DNA of 64,000 nucleotides from Flavobacterium gelidilacus DSM 15343 (GCF_000422685.1 NZ_KE383903.1:449402-513401), one strand, 5' to 3'. Shown: positions 1 to 9,479, counted from the first letter of the stretch. The notes: generated by a model not told the origin, from the sequence alone. Made by a program: numbers and translations.

Positions 1-12
1 TTTAAAAAATAA

Positions 13-44
13 TTGTCAGAAGTAAGGTGAAAACCTTACTTTTG
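13..44 (+). promoter_or_regulatory. Predicted promoter of rseP
   Basis: A Bacteroidota-type -7 box TACTTTTG lies at 37-44, with TTG at 13-15 about 21 bases upstream. It ends 24 bases before the ATG at 69, which supports that start over the TTG at 27. The match is to the TAnnTTTG consensus only; no transcript data were available. Confidence 0.5.
21..40. other. Perfect 8-bp hairpin with GAAA loop
   Basis: AGTAAGGT (21-28) and ACCTTACT (33-40) are exact complements around a GAAA loop. The hairpin overlaps the -7 box of the rseP promoter. It could be an operator, the terminator of a gene left of the window (a short T-run follows), or chance. Confidence 0.35.
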
Positions 45-68
45 TCACTTATAAAATTAAGTACAACA

Positions 69-1391
69 ATGATTCAAGTAGCACAAATTCTATTTATATT
101 ATCCGTATTAGTTATTCTTCATGAGTTTGGTCATTATATAGCGGCCAAAATATTTAAAGTAAGAGTAGAAAAATTCTATCTTTTTATGGATGCAGGATTC
201 TCTTTAGTTAAGAAAAAAATTGGGGAAACTGAGTGGGGAATTGGTTGGTTACCAATTGGTGGTTATGTTAAACTTTCAGGAATGATTGATGAAAGTATGG
301 ACGTTGAACAAATGAACAGCGAGCCAGAAGAATGGGAATTTAGAGCAAAACCAGCATGGCAACGTTTAATAATTATGCTTGGTGGAATTATTGTAAATAT
401 CCTTTTAGCTTGGTTTATATATTTAATCATGTTTTCTACAGTTGGACAAAAATATGTTTCAACAGAAGCCATGCAAAAAAATGGTCTTTCATTTGGAGAG
501 GTAGGTAAAAGTGTTGGATTTAAAGATGGTGATAGAATTTTATCTGTTGATGGAAAATTACAGCCAAAATTCAATTGGATGATCATCGATGTTCTTTTAA
601 GTGATAAAATCGAAATAGAACGAGACGGTAAGAAAATAGAATTAGATTTAACTGAAGAACAAAAAGGTGAAATTATAAGTAAAGAAGGTAAAGGATTTGC
701 TTATCCTAGAGTCACAAATGCAATTATAGATTCTTTGTCAAGTGCTAATAGCATAAACTCTGGATTTAAAAAAGAAGATTTGATAGTAGGAATAAATGGT
801 CAAAAAGTTCCATTTTATGATCAACTTTCTGGAGAGTTAGAAAAAAACAAAAACGATAGTATTACAATTGATATATTGAGAAATGGAAATGCTTTGTCGA
901 TAAAAACATTAGTTGATAAAGAAGGCAAAATTGGCTTTAGACCAACCTTTAAAGACTCAACAGACTACCTTATAAATAACAAATTAAGCATAGGCGATGC
1001 AGTTCCTGCTGCAGCAAAAGAAGCTTGGCAGTTATTAGTTTATAATGTAAAACAATTTAAATTAATTTTAAGTCCAAAAACTGAAGCTTACAAACAGGTT
1101 AAAAGTCCAGTTGGAATTGCAAGAATTTTACCTGATGAGTGGAATTGGGAGTTTATTTGGAATTTTACAGCTTTATTTTCAATTGGATTAGCTTTCATTA
1201 ATTTATTGCCTATTCCTGGTTTAGATGGTGGACATGCTCTTTTTACAATAGTAGAAATGATAACTGGAAAAACTTTAAGCGTAAAAGCTGCAGAAAGAGT
1301 TCAGACGTTTGGAATGATTATCTTATTGACTTTGATGGCTTTAACCTTTGGTAAAGATATTTATCAATTAATCGTCGATAAATTATTTTAA
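69..1391 (+). CDS. rseP: Site-2 protease RseP, M50 zinc metalloprotease
   Basis: This 440-residue inner-membrane protease belongs to the RseP/YaeL family, which cuts anti-sigma factors and leftover signal peptides within the membrane. The zinc motif HEFGH is at residues 18-22 inside the first membrane helix, and the second active-site motif LDGGH is at about 385-389 within a C-terminal helix. Two PDZ-like stretches lie between them (about 150-205 and 225-300), as in the two-PDZ bacterial RseP. I start at the ATG at 69 because the upstream TTG at 27 falls inside the promoter and adds residues before the usual first helix. The next feature downstream is tRNA-Asn. Family assignment is secure; its local substrate (for example an anti-sigma factor) cannot be read from the window. 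Confidence 0.95.
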   Translation: MIQVAQILFILSVLVILHEFGHYIAAKIFKVRVEKFYLFMDAGFSLVKKKIGETEWGIGWLPIGGYVKLSGMIDESMDVEQMNSEPEEWEFRAKPAWQRLIIMLGGIIVNILLAWFIYLIMFSTVGQKYVSTEAMQKNGLSFGEVGKSVGFKDGDRILSVDGKLQPKFNWMIIDVLLSDKIEIERDGKKIELDLTEEQKGEIISKEGKGFAYPRVTNAIIDSLSSANSINSGFKKEDLIVGINGQKVPFYDQLSGELEKNKNDSITIDILRNGNALSIKTLVDKEGKIGFRPTFKDSTDYLINNKLSIGDAVPAAAKEAWQLLVYNVKQFKLILSPKTEAYKQVKSPVGIARILPDEWNWEFIWNFTALFSIGLAFINLLPIPGLDGGHALFTIVEMITGKTLSVKAAERVQTFGMIILLTLMALTFGKDIYQLIVDKLF

Positions 1392-1407
1392 ATTTTATTA
1401 AAAAAAG

Positions 1408-1438
1408 TTTGCAAGAATAAAAATGTATGCTATATTTG
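1408..1438 (+). promoter_or_regulatory. Strong promoter of tRNA-Asn
   Basis: TTTG at 1408-1411 and TATATTTG at 1431-1438 are separated by 19 bases, an exact match to the flavobacterial primary-sigma consensus. It lies about 65 bases before the mature tRNA, leaving a short 5' leader. Confidence 0.75.
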
Positions 1439-1504
1439 CACTCGCAAAAAGGGTATTAATCCTTGGCACATAAAGAGAATTATTGAGATTAAAAACATAC
1501 AGTT

Positions 1505-1578
1505 TCCTTCTTAGCTCAGTTGGTTAGAGCATCTGACTGTTAATCAGAGGGTCCTTGGTTCGAGCCCAAGAGAGGGAG
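1505..1578 (+). tRNA. tRNA-Asn (anticodon GTT)
   Basis: A full cloverleaf can be folded. The 7-bp acceptor stem pairs TCCTTCT with AGAGGGA (one G-U pair at position 4-69), the D stem pairs GCTC with GAGC, the anticodon stem TCTGA/TCAGA holds loop CTGTTAA with anticodon GTT, and the T stem CTTGG/CCAAG holds TTCGAGC. The discriminator base is G at 1578. CCA is not encoded, so it must be added by nucleotidyltransferase. Confidence 0.97.
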
Positions 1579-1582
1579 CTTT

Positions 1583-1614
1583 AAAAGCCTAGCAGCAATG
1601 TTAGGCTTTTTTTA
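1583..1614 (+). terminator. Terminator of tRNA-Asn
   Basis: AAAAGCCTA (1583-1591) pairs with TAGGCTTTT (1602-1610) and is followed by more T residues. It begins five bases after the tRNA. Confidence 0.85.
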
Positions 1615-1654
1615 TATACTTTTTTTTCTGAATTTTCGTTTATATTAAATTGTA

Positions 1655-1662
1655 TATATTTG
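1655..1662 (+). promoter_or_regulatory. -7 box of the T9SS protein gene
   Basis: TATATTTG at 1655-1662 matches the -7 consensus exactly. The upstream -33 element is weak (TTCG at 1635-1638, 16 bases away). The box overlaps the TTG at 1660, so that codon cannot be the start if this promoter is used. Confidence 0.45.
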
Positions 1663-1701
1663 TGTTTTAATTTGTTAATCATTTTCATAAAGCCCCAAAC
1701 T

Positions 1702-4700
1702 GTGAAAAAATTAATTTTTCTTGTATGCTTATATTCATTCATAGGCTACAGCCAGACTATTACTGTTGACAGTAATACTTATTCAGCTTCAGATTTAGCC
1801 AATTTATTGGTTACTAATTCTTGTATTACTCCCACAAATGTCTCTTACTCTTCAGATCAATCTGTTGCTTATTTTAACAAGAACGGCTCAGCCTTTCCAA
1901 TAAATCAGGGTGTCATCATTAGAAATGGAGTAGCACAACATTCAGAAGGAGTTTATTCTGGAAACAACCTAAGTAGTCAAGTGAATTCTAATAGTGATGT
2001 TGACCTTCAAAATTTAAGTAATAGCTCTGGACAAACTTCAACCATAACAGATGCGGCTTATTTACAATTTGATTTTGTGCCTATATCTAATAATTTTAAT
2101 TTTAGATTTTTATTTGCCTCAAATGAATATGGAGAGTTTCAATGTGGATTTAGCGATGTATTCGCTTTTTTATTAACTGATTTAACAACAGGAGTAACCA
2201 CAAATATAGCGGTTGTTCCAGGTACTAATACGCCAATTTCTGTAAAAGATATTAGAAACAATGCTTATAATTCTTCTTGTGGTTCTGTTAATCCAAGTTT
2301 GTTTAATATTTACAATGTTAACAATCCTGCTACTTCAAGTTTAAACATGAGAGGTTTTACTCAGGTTTTAAATGCATCGGCGGCAACAATTCCCAATAAT
2401 CCCTATAGAATAAAACTTGTAATAGGTGATTACAATGATGCTGATTACGATTCAGCTGTTTTTGTTTCGGCTGGAAGTTTTAATAGTACCGTAAATTTAG
2501 GCCCAGACTCAAGTCTTTGCCTAGGAAACAACACTACTATTACATCTGGTTTAAATGCTACTGAATATAATCATACATGGACATTAAATGGGGTTATAAT
2601 TCCTGGAGAAACAAACAACACTTTAAACATTACTCAAGCTGGAACTTACACGGTGACAATTGTTAAATCTGGCTCAAGCTGTCAGTTGACTGACACAATT
2701 ATTTTTACTGACTTACAAGTTAATACTCCTCAAGACATATATCTCTGTAACAATGGAACTGGCAATTATACATTTGATTTAACTGAGAATAACGCTGCCG
2801 CTTTAGGCATTAATTCAAGCCAATATCAAATTTTTTATTACAATTCAATAGCTAATGTAAATGCGAATAACCCAATTCCTTCCTCAAGTTTAAATGCTTA
2901 TGCGAGTAATGGAAATGAAACAATATACATTAAGCTTTTAAACATAAGCACTAATACATTTTGTAGTGCACAATATTTATTTGATTTATTGGTGAATAGC
3001 CCTGTTATTGCTAATCAACCAAGTAATATAAATCTTTGTAATACTGCCGCATCTTTAACTGTAGATTTAACAACTCAAAACAGTCAAATACTGAATGGAC
3101 AAAATTCAAGTAATTTAACAATTACATATTACAACTCCGAACAAGATGCAACCAACAATACAAATCCAATAAGTTCATCAACAACTGTAACATTAGCAAC
3201 TTCACCTAAAACAGTTTGGGTTAGAGTTGAAAGCACTACAAATTCAACCTGTTTTGCTGTAACTAGTTTTCAAATTATAGTAAATCCTAGACCTCAAGTA
3301 GACTCAATTCCAGAGGTTATTGCTTGTGAAAACTATACACTTCCTGCCTTAACAAACGGAGCTTATTACACAGGTCCAAATGGTTCTGGCAATCAATTAT
3401 ATCCAAATGACATAATTGACGAAACCGGAACTTATTACATTTATAACGGCCCTGATGCAAATGGTTGTACTAATCAGACTTCGTTTTTGGCAACATTCAT
3501 GGATGAATATGAAATTGATTTAGAACATTGTGGTCAATTTATAGTTCCAAAACCTAAAGCCGGTGATTTTTACACTGGTACTGGTGGACCATCTGGAACC
3601 GGAGTACTTATTCCTGAAGGCACAATAATTACAATAGATCAGACAATTTATTTTTATGTAACATTTAATGGTGTTTTCTGCAGAGAAGAAGCATTTCCTT
3701 TAACGATTCATCCGTTACCTCCAGTAGATTCTTTAAGTGATGTAGTAACCTGTGGAAGCCATACTTTGCCAGTAATTACAAATGGAAACTATTTTACAGG
3801 AATCAATGGTAGTGGTACACCCTTATTTGCTGGAAATACTATTACAGCAACTGATACTATTTATATTTTTGCAAATGATGGTACATGTACAAATGAAACC
3901 TCTTTTTATGTAGCAATTTTAAATCAACCTATCCCTAGAGTTGTTTGTGGAAGTTATACATTACCAGTATTAGCCGCTGGAAGTTATTACACACAAATTG
4001 GTGGACAAGGCACAATAATTCCTGCCGGAACTGCAATTACTAGCTCTCAAACCATTTATGTTTTTGCAAATACAACTTCAACGCCTAATTGTACTTCAAC
4101 ATATACTTTACCAATTACAATAAAACCTAAACCGGTTGTAGATGATTTAGACGACGTAATTAGATGTGCAAACAATCCATTTGAATTACCTGTATTATCG
4201 GGTGGAAATTATTATACTGCCACAAATGGTGGTGGGACTATGTTAAATGCTGGAGATATTATTTCTACAACACAAACCCTATATATTTATGACATATTAG
4301 ATGGTTGTCCAAATGAAACTGATTTTAATGTTGAAATTGTTCCTCTTCCTCCTGTAGAAAATTTGACAGATGTTTTTAGATGTAATCCTTTTATATTGCC
4401 AAATTTAACCAATGGAACATACTATACTGAACCTGCGGGAAATGGAACTATAATTCCAAATGGAACTACAATTGATACAACTCAAGTTATATATATATTC
4501 AATGAGCCATTAGATGCAAATGGTTGTTATGCTGAAACTGTTTTTCAAGTAAATATTTTAGGTATAGAAGTAGGTTCTTTTGATGATATTACAGCATGTG
4601 ATAGCTATACTTTACCTGCTTTAACAATTGGAGATTATTTCTGGCAATCTGGGGGTGTTGATCCAATTCAAACTTCTGATTTTACATTTAATACTCCAGG

Positions 4701-5775
4701 AACATATACGGTTTTTGTTTATGTGCAGAATGGTGGTCGAATTTTTTGTAGCGATGAAGCATCATTTACTATTACTATATCTGAAACTCCAATATTACCA
4801 AGTTTGACAAGTATTGTAAAATGTGGAACTTATACTTTACCTACTTTAGATAATTCGACTTATAATGTAAATTATTATTTGGGTCAAAATGGAATTGACA
4901 TTATAAATCTAGCTGACTATACTTTAACGACTCCAGGAACATATACTATTTATGTTTATGCAACTGCTTTTAACAACCCAAATTGTAGTGATGAAACTTC
5001 ATTTTCATTAACTATTTATCCTTTATTAGATTTAGGTTTAGAAGATGTTTTTATGTGCGTTGACCCAATAACTAATGATGTTATTCAACCCGCATTTATA
5101 AATACAAACTTAAGCCCTTTACTTTTTACAGTTAACTGGTATTTTAACAACACTCTAATCTATACTGGTCCATCTTATAACGCCACCCAAATTGGAACAT
5201 ACACCATTGAAACCATTAAATTGACTCCAGATTCTGGTTCAAATTGTAATTATGCTACTACAACTGTTTTAGTTTCTCAATCTAGTTATGCAGTTGCTGA
5301 AGCAGTAGTTTCAACTGACTTTGATGATAGCGCTTCAATAACTATAAATATTTTAAATGGTTATGGTGAATACGAATACCAATTAGATAACACAGGAGGC
5401 TTTCAATCTAGTAATGTCTTTAACAATGTTTCGTCTGGCGAACATATTATTTATGTTAAAGATGTTTTAGGTAACTGTAACGACATATTCATAACAGCAA
5501 CTGTTTTAAAATATCCAAAATATTTTACTCCAAATGGAGATGGCTTTAATGATACTTGGAATATTTGGGATTTAAGAGATAGTCCAAATGCTATAGTTTC
5601 AATTTTTGATCGTTATGGTAAATTTATTAAACAGTTTAAAACTTCTGGTTTTGGATGGGATGGAAAATTAAACGGAATTGATTTGCCAGCTACAGATTAT
5701 TGGTTTGTAGTTAATTATTTCAATAAAAATAGTGAAGCAAAAGAATTTAAATCTCACTTTGCTATGAAACGATAA
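1702..5775 (+). CDS. T9SS type B cargo protein with choice-of-anchor L domain and eight Cys/Tyr repeats
   Basis: A secreted protein of about 1357 residues. I start at the GTG at 1702: it directly opens a clean signal peptide (VKKLIFLVCLYSF...GYSQ) and lies downstream of the -7 box. Residues about 30-250 look like a choice-of-anchor L domain. Residues about 534-1095 hold eight related units of 65-85 residues, each starting near a pattern C-x(3-5)-LP-x-L-x-x-G-x-YYT followed by a Gly-rich stretch. The last 85 residues, starting YFTPNGDGFNDTWNI and rich in D/G/W, are the conserved C-terminal domain of T9SS type B cargo, which sends proteins through the type IX system to the cell surface. A role in adhesion is plausible but only inferred. 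Its 3' end overlaps the convergent oxygenase gene by 14 bases. Confidence 0.9.
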   Translation: MKKLIFLVCLYSFIGYSQTITVDSNTYSASDLANLLVTNSCITPTNVSYSSDQSVAYFNKNGSAFPINQGVIIRNGVAQHSEGVYSGNNLSSQVNSNSDVDLQNLSNSSGQTSTITDAAYLQFDFVPISNNFNFRFLFASNEYGEFQCGFSDVFAFLLTDLTTGVTTNIAVVPGTNTPISVKDIRNNAYNSSCGSVNPSLFNIYNVNNPATSSLNMRGFTQVLNASAATIPNNPYRIKLVIGDYNDADYDSAVFVSAGSFNSTVNLGPDSSLCLGNNTTITSGLNATEYNHTWTLNGVIIPGETNNTLNITQAGTYTVTIVKSGSSCQLTDTIIFTDLQVNTPQDIYLCNNGTGNYTFDLTENNAAALGINSSQYQIFYYNSIANVNANNPIPSSSLNAYASNGNETIYIKLLNISTNTFCSAQYLFDLLVNSPVIANQPSNINLCNTAASLTVDLTTQNSQILNGQNSSNLTITYYNSEQDATNNTNPISSSTTVTLATSPKTVWVRVESTTNSTCFAVTSFQIIVNPRPQVDSIPEVIACENYTLPALTNGAYYTGPNGSGNQLYPNDIIDETGTYYIYNGPDANGCTNQTSFLATFMDEYEIDLEHCGQFIVPKPKAGDFYTGTGGPSGTGVLIPEGTIITIDQTIYFYVTFNGVFCREEAFPLTIHPLPPVDSLSDVVTCGSHTLPVITNGNYFTGINGSGTPLFAGNTITATDTIYIFANDGTCTNETSFYVAILNQPIPRVVCGSYTLPVLAAGSYYTQIGGQGTIIPAGTAITSSQTIYVFANTTSTPNCTSTYTLPITIKPKPVVDDLDDVIRCANNPFELPVLSGGNYYTATNGGGTMLNAGDIISTTQTLYIYDILDGCPNETDFNVEIVPLPPVENLTDVFRCNPFILPNLTNGTYYTEPAGNGTIIPNGTTIDTTQVIYIFNEPLDANGCYAETVFQVNILGIEVGSFDDITACDSYTLPALTIGDYFWQSGGVDPIQTSDFTFNTPGTYTVFVYVQNGGRIFCSDEASFTITISETPILPSLTSIVKCGTYTLPTLDNSTYNVNYYLGQNGIDIINLADYTLTTPGTYTIYVYATAFNNPNCSDETSFSLTIYPLLDLGLEDVFMCVDPITNDVIQPAFINTNLSPLLFTVNWYFNNTLIYTGPSYNATQIGTYTIETIKLTPDSGSNCNYATTTVLVSQSSYAVAEAVVSTDFDDSASITINILNGYGEYEYQLDNTGGFQSSNVFNNVSSGEHIIYVKDVLGNCNDIFITATVLKYPKYFTPNGDGFNDTWNIWDLRDSPNAIVSIFDRYGKFIKQFKTSGFGWDGKLNGIDLPATDYWFVVNYFNKNSEAKEFKSHFAMKR

Positions 5776-6376
5776 CATCAATAAGGTCTTTTCGAAGCCA
5801 ACCTGTTATGCTTAAGCGTAATTGGTTGGTTTCTAAAACTTCGTGCTCCAACTCATTACTTTTAAAAAAAACTGTTTTACGATTTATTGGACTAACTATT
5901 TGTGATTTTTCGCCATCATAAACTTTCAACTCGCCTCCATCACCTTCTTTCCAATCCACATTCAAATAAGTTATCATTGAAAATTGACGATTACTCGTGT
6001 CTTGAAATTGGTCTAAATGTCGTTTGTAAAAAGTTCCCGGCTTATACAAAGCATAATGAAATTCATAACTTTTTATTCCCGTAAAACATTCTTTATTTAG
6101 GTAAGTAATAAAGTCTTCAATTAGAGCAAAAAACTCTATTTCATGTGGGTTGTTATTTTCTTTGTCTAACCAATAAATAACATCACTACGGATTTCTTTA
6201 TTTTTTGCAAACGTACCAAAATGACCAATTCCAGCAGATTTTAATTCTTCGTCTTTGTATAATTTAAGCAAATTATTTTTTAAACTATTTGCTAAAGCTT
6301 CACTTAAAAAATCTTTAGAAATACCTATTTTACTGTCAATATAACTTGAAATCAATTCTTCAAAACTATCGTTCAT
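5762..6376 (-). CDS. 2OG-Fe(II) oxygenase, prolyl 4-hydroxylase-like
   Basis: A cytosolic 204-residue protein with the Fe(II)/2-oxoglutarate facial triad in its C-terminal half: HxD in KRHLDQF, the distal His in ELEHEVL, and the 2OG-binding Arg in LRLSITGW. The family hydroxylates a residue, often proline, in a protein; the substrate here is unknown. I prefer the ATG at 6376 (MNDSFEEL) over a TTG eight codons upstream. It is convergent with the T9SS gene and divergent from the ammonium transporter. Confidence 0.85.
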   Translation of the reverse strand: MNDSFEELISSYIDSKIGISKDFLSEALANSLKNNLLKLYKDEELKSAGIGHFGTFAKNKEIRSDVIYWLDKENNNPHEIEFFALIEDFITYLNKECFTGIKSYEFHYALYKPGTFYKRHLDQFQDTSNRQFSMITYLNVDWKEGDGGELKVYDGEKSQIVSPINRKTVFFKSNELEHEVLETNQLRLSITGWLRKDLIDVIVS

Positions 6377-6619
6377 TGTATAAGTTATCTGAATTGACAA
6401 ACAACGTGCGAATTTAGTCTATTTTTTAAGTTGTAAAATAATTTTAGCACATATTGTATATAAAAATAATTTAGCCCTGAAAAAACAATAATTTGATAAA
6501 AATCATTCATTTAAATATAAATATGATAAAAATCAAACTTCAACCCTGTTTTTTTTAACTCAAAAAACAATTAAAGACATATTTTATTAATTTTACCCTA
6601 AAATTTAAAGGGCATTAGC

Positions 6620-7954
6620 ATGAAAATTGAAAAAAAATGGATTATTTCATTCAGTATTATAACAATCTTAGCAATAACCAGTTTATTTTGGACTCCTTCA
6701 AATAATTTAAAAGATCAATTTTTACCTGAGTCAGAAATTAACGTCGCTGATGTTGCTTGGCTTCTAACTTCGTCTTCTTTTGTCTTATTAATGACTCCAG
6801 GTCTTTCTTTCTTTTATGGCGGAATGGTTGGACGAAAAAATGTTATTTCAACTATGCTTCAAAGTTTTATTTGCCTAGGTGTTGTTTCATTGGTTTGGGT
6901 TGTAGTTGGTTTTAGTTTGGCTTTTGGCTCTTCTATTGGATTTACTATTGATGGAACATATTATGGCCTTATAGGAAACCCTTTTGACTTTGCCTTTTTT
7001 AACAATGTTGGTGTTTTACCTCACAAAAACCTAGCATCAACCTTACCGTTTGTCCTTTTTGCCCTTTTTCAAATGAAATTTGCTGTAATTACTCCTGCTA
7101 TAATTACTGGCTCTTTTGCCGAGAGAGTTCGATTTATCTCTTATTTATTATTTATTTGTTTGTTTACTTTATTTATTTACACTCCTTTATGTCACATGGT
7201 ATGGCATCCAAATGGTTTACTAGGTGCTTACTTTGGCGTAAAAGATTTTGCTGGAGGAACAGTTGTTCATATGAGTGCAGGTTTTGCAGCATTAGCAGGA
7301 GTTTTAACTTTAGGAAAACGTAAAAACAATGAACATATTCCAACAAATATTCCTTTTGTTTTATTAGGAACTGGTATGCTTTGGTTTGGGTGGTTTGGCT
7401 TTAATGCAGGTTCATCATTAGCGGCAAATGGAACAGCTGCGATGGCATTTGCTACAACAACTATAGCTTCTGCTTCTGCTATGATTACTTGGATATTTTT
7501 TGATAGAATTAATGGTAGAAAAGTATCAGCTTTAGGTGCTTGTATCGGAGCTGTTGTTGGATTAGTTGCTATTACTCCTGCTGCTGGATTTATAACAATT
7601 CCAGAAAGCATCTTTTTTGGATTTATAACTGCAATTGTCTCAAACAAAATGTTGAACTGGAAAAAATTAAAAGCTATAGATGACACTTTAGATGTCTTTG
7701 CTTGTCACGGAATTGGTGGAATAATGGGAATGATCTTAACCGCTATTTTTGCTCAAGGTGAAAATGCAAGTCTTTTACACGGTGGTTGGTCTGTTTTTGG
7801 ACATCATATGACGGCTCTTGTTTTGGTGTCTTTATTTACTTTTTTTGGTTCAATGCTGCTTTTTAAAATTACAAATAGTATAATTCCAATAAGAGTTTCC
7901 GAATCTTCTGAAAGAATTGGTCTTGATTTATCGCAACATGATGAAAAATTTTAA
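6620..7954 (+). CDS. amt: Ammonium transporter, Amt family
   Basis: A 444-residue inner-membrane channel for ammonium/ammonia with about 11-12 hydrophobic helices. Family signatures include LMTPGLSFFYGGMV near residue 57, GTVVHMSAG with the first pore histidine, and DVFACHGIGGIMG with the second. An N-terminal hydrophobic segment (residues 9-24) before the core may act as a signal or extra helix. Amt genes are often followed by a GlnK/PII gene; here the next gene is an unrelated lipoprotein, so any PII partner lies elsewhere. The 219-base upstream gap is very AT-rich with no clear -33 box; a partial -7 match (TAATTTTA) is at 6588-6595. Confidence 0.95.
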   Translation: MKIEKKWIISFSIITILAITSLFWTPSNNLKDQFLPESEINVADVAWLLTSSSFVLLMTPGLSFFYGGMVGRKNVISTMLQSFICLGVVSLVWVVVGFSLAFGSSIGFTIDGTYYGLIGNPFDFAFFNNVGVLPHKNLASTLPFVLFALFQMKFAVITPAIITGSFAERVRFISYLLFICLFTLFIYTPLCHMVWHPNGLLGAYFGVKDFAGGTVVHMSAGFAALAGVLTLGKRKNNEHIPTNIPFVLLGTGMLWFGWFGFNAGSSLAANGTAAMAFATTTIASASAMITWIFFDRINGRKVSALGACIGAVVGLVAITPAAGFITIPESIFFGFITAIVSNKMLNWKKLKAIDDTLDVFACHGIGGIMGMILTAIFAQGENASLLHGGWSVFGHHMTALVLVSLFTFFGSMLLFKITNSIIPIRVSESSERIGLDLSQHDEKF

Positions 7955-8010
7955 CAGTTTGCAATAGCGGTAAAATAATTTTGTACATTTAAAATTAATT
8001 TATCCCTAAA

Positions 8011-8520
8011 ATGAAAAAGTCTATTCTATATATTTTAACTGTTATAATTTTAAGTTCTTGTGCTGTTAAAAAAGAAATGTCTCAGGATACTGAGAAATTA
8101 AAGATCAACTCAATACTTGATAAGTGGCATAAAGATGCTGCCGAAACTAATTTTGATTCCTATTTTGATGCAATTGCCGATGATGGAATTTTCATTGGAA
8201 CTGATGCGACAGAAAACTGGAACAAAAAAGAATTTATGGCTTTTGCTAAACCCTTTTTTGACAACAAAAAAGCTTGGGATTTTACATCACTTGAAAGAAA
8301 TATTTATTTTTCTACTGATGGGAAAACAGCTTGGTTTGATGAATTATTAAATACGCAAATGAAAATTTGCAGAGGTTCAGGAGTTTTAGTTAAAATAAAT
8401 AATGATTGGAAAATCAAACATTATGTGCTTTCTATGACTATTCCAAATGACAACACAAATGAAGTTGTTTCAATAAAATCAGCCATTGAAAATCAAATTA
8501 TAAAAGAAAAAAGCAAATAA
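8011..8520 (+). CDS. Lipoprotein with NTF2/SnoaL-like domain
   Basis: A 169-residue predicted lipoprotein: the N-terminus ends in a lipobox LSSC with Cys17 as the lipidation site. Residues 30-150 follow the NTF2-like fold pattern, with a conserved-looking opening helix (ILDKWHKDAAETNFDSYF), a central W/F-rich segment and a C-terminal GVLVKINNDWKIKHYVLS strand pair. These domains often bind small ligands, but no catalytic residues can be named. An exact -7 match (TAATTTTG, 7976-7983) precedes it, although its nearest TTTG is only 14 bases upstream. It ends two bases from the convergent tdh gene. Confidence 0.75.
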   Translation: MKKSILYILTVIILSSCAVKKEMSQDTEKLKINSILDKWHKDAAETNFDSYFDAIADDGIFIGTDATENWNKKEFMAFAKPFFDNKKAWDFTSLERNIYFSTDGKTAWFDELLNTQMKICRGSGVLVKINNDWKIKHYVLSMTIPNDNTNEVVSIKSAIENQIIKEKSK

Positions 8521-8522
8521 AA

Positions 8523-9479
8523 CTACTTATTGTATTTATGTTCTTTTAAATTTTTAAACATTTCAGTGGTCATGTTCTCTATATTGAAATCATTTTGCCA
8601 ATGCCAATCTTCTCTTGCACATGAATCATCAATACTTGCCGGCCAACTATCTGCTATTTTTTGTCTAAAATCGGGTTCATAGCTCATTACAAAATCAGGA
8701 TAGTGTTTTTTGATTTCTGAAGCAATTTGTTCTGGAGTAAAACTCATTGCACTTAAATTATAAGATGAACGGATTTTTATTTGCTCTTCAGGTGCTTGCA
8801 TAATTTGCACAGTAGCTTTTATAGCATCATCCATATACATCATTGGCAAAGCTGTATCCTTAGATAAAAAACTAGTATAATTTCCAGTCAAAATAGCTTG
8901 ATGATATATTTCAACTGCGTAATCTGTTGTTCCACCACCTGGCTCTGAAACCCAACTAATTAAACCTGGATAACGAATACTTCTTACATCAACACCATAT
9001 TGTTTACTATAATATTCACACCAACGTTCTCCAGATTGTTTACTAATCCCATAAACCGTTGAAGGTTCCATAATTGTATATTGTGGCGTATTTTGTCTTG
9101 GTGTAGTTGGTCCAAAAACAGCGATACTTGAAGGCCAAAAAACTTTTTTAATTTTTCCTGCTTTAGCAATATTTAATACGTGGAAAAGCGAATTCATATT
9201 CAAATCCCAAGCAAATGCCGGATTTTTTTCAGCTGTAGCTGATAACAATGCTGCCATCAAATATACATCTGTAATTTCATATTGCTCAACCAAATGATCA
9301 ATTTGATTGTAATCTAAAGCATTAACAACTTCAAAAATCCCATTATTTACAACATCTATATTTAATTTTCTAATGTCTGAAGCTACTACATTCTCTATAC
9401 CATAAATCTCACGAAGTTTTTTGGTAAGTTCTGTTCCTATTTGCCCACAAGCACCGATAATTAAAACTTTTGTTTTCAT
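8523..9479 (-). CDS. tdh: L-threonine 3-dehydrogenase, SDR type
   Basis: A cytosolic 318-residue extended short-chain dehydrogenase. The NAD-binding motif GACGQIG is at residues 9-15, the active-site segment is PSSIAVFG, and the YxxxK pair is Tyr143/Lys147 in VYGISKQSG. The sequence closely follows the UDP-galactose-4-epimerase-like threonine dehydrogenases known from Flavobacterium, which oxidise L-threonine to 2-amino-3-ketobutyrate with NAD. No Kbl (glycine C-acetyltransferase) partner is adjacent. Another epimerase-family activity cannot be excluded from sequence alone, but length and motifs fit tdh well. Confidence 0.88.
   Translation of the reverse strand: MKTKVLIIGACGQIGTELTKKLREIYGIENVVASDIRKLNIDVVNNGIFEVVNALDYNQIDHLVEQYEITDVYLMAALLSATAEKNPAFAWDLNMNSLFHVLNIAKAGKIKKVFWPSSIAVFGPTTPRQNTPQYTIMEPSTVYGISKQSGERWCEYYSKQYGVDVRSIRYPGLISWVSEPGGGTTDYAVEIYHQAILTGNYTSFLSKDTALPMMYMDDAIKATVQIMQAPEEQIKIRSSYNLSAMSFTPEQIASEIKKHYPDFVMSYEPDFRQKIADSWPASIDDSCAREDWHWQNDFNIENMTTEMFKNLKEHKYNK

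Noticed and set aside
27..68. TTG-started extension of rseP
   Set aside because: It lies in the promoter (TACTTTTG at 37-44) and adds residues before the usual first membrane helix; the ATG at 69 fits better.
1660..1701. TTG-started extension of the T9SS protein
   Set aside because: The TTG is part of the -7 box and the clean signal peptide begins at the GTG at 1702.
7267..7686. 139-residue frame antisense to the ammonium transporter
   Set aside because: It mirrors strongly conserved amt codons and has no recognisable domain or promoter; a shadow frame.
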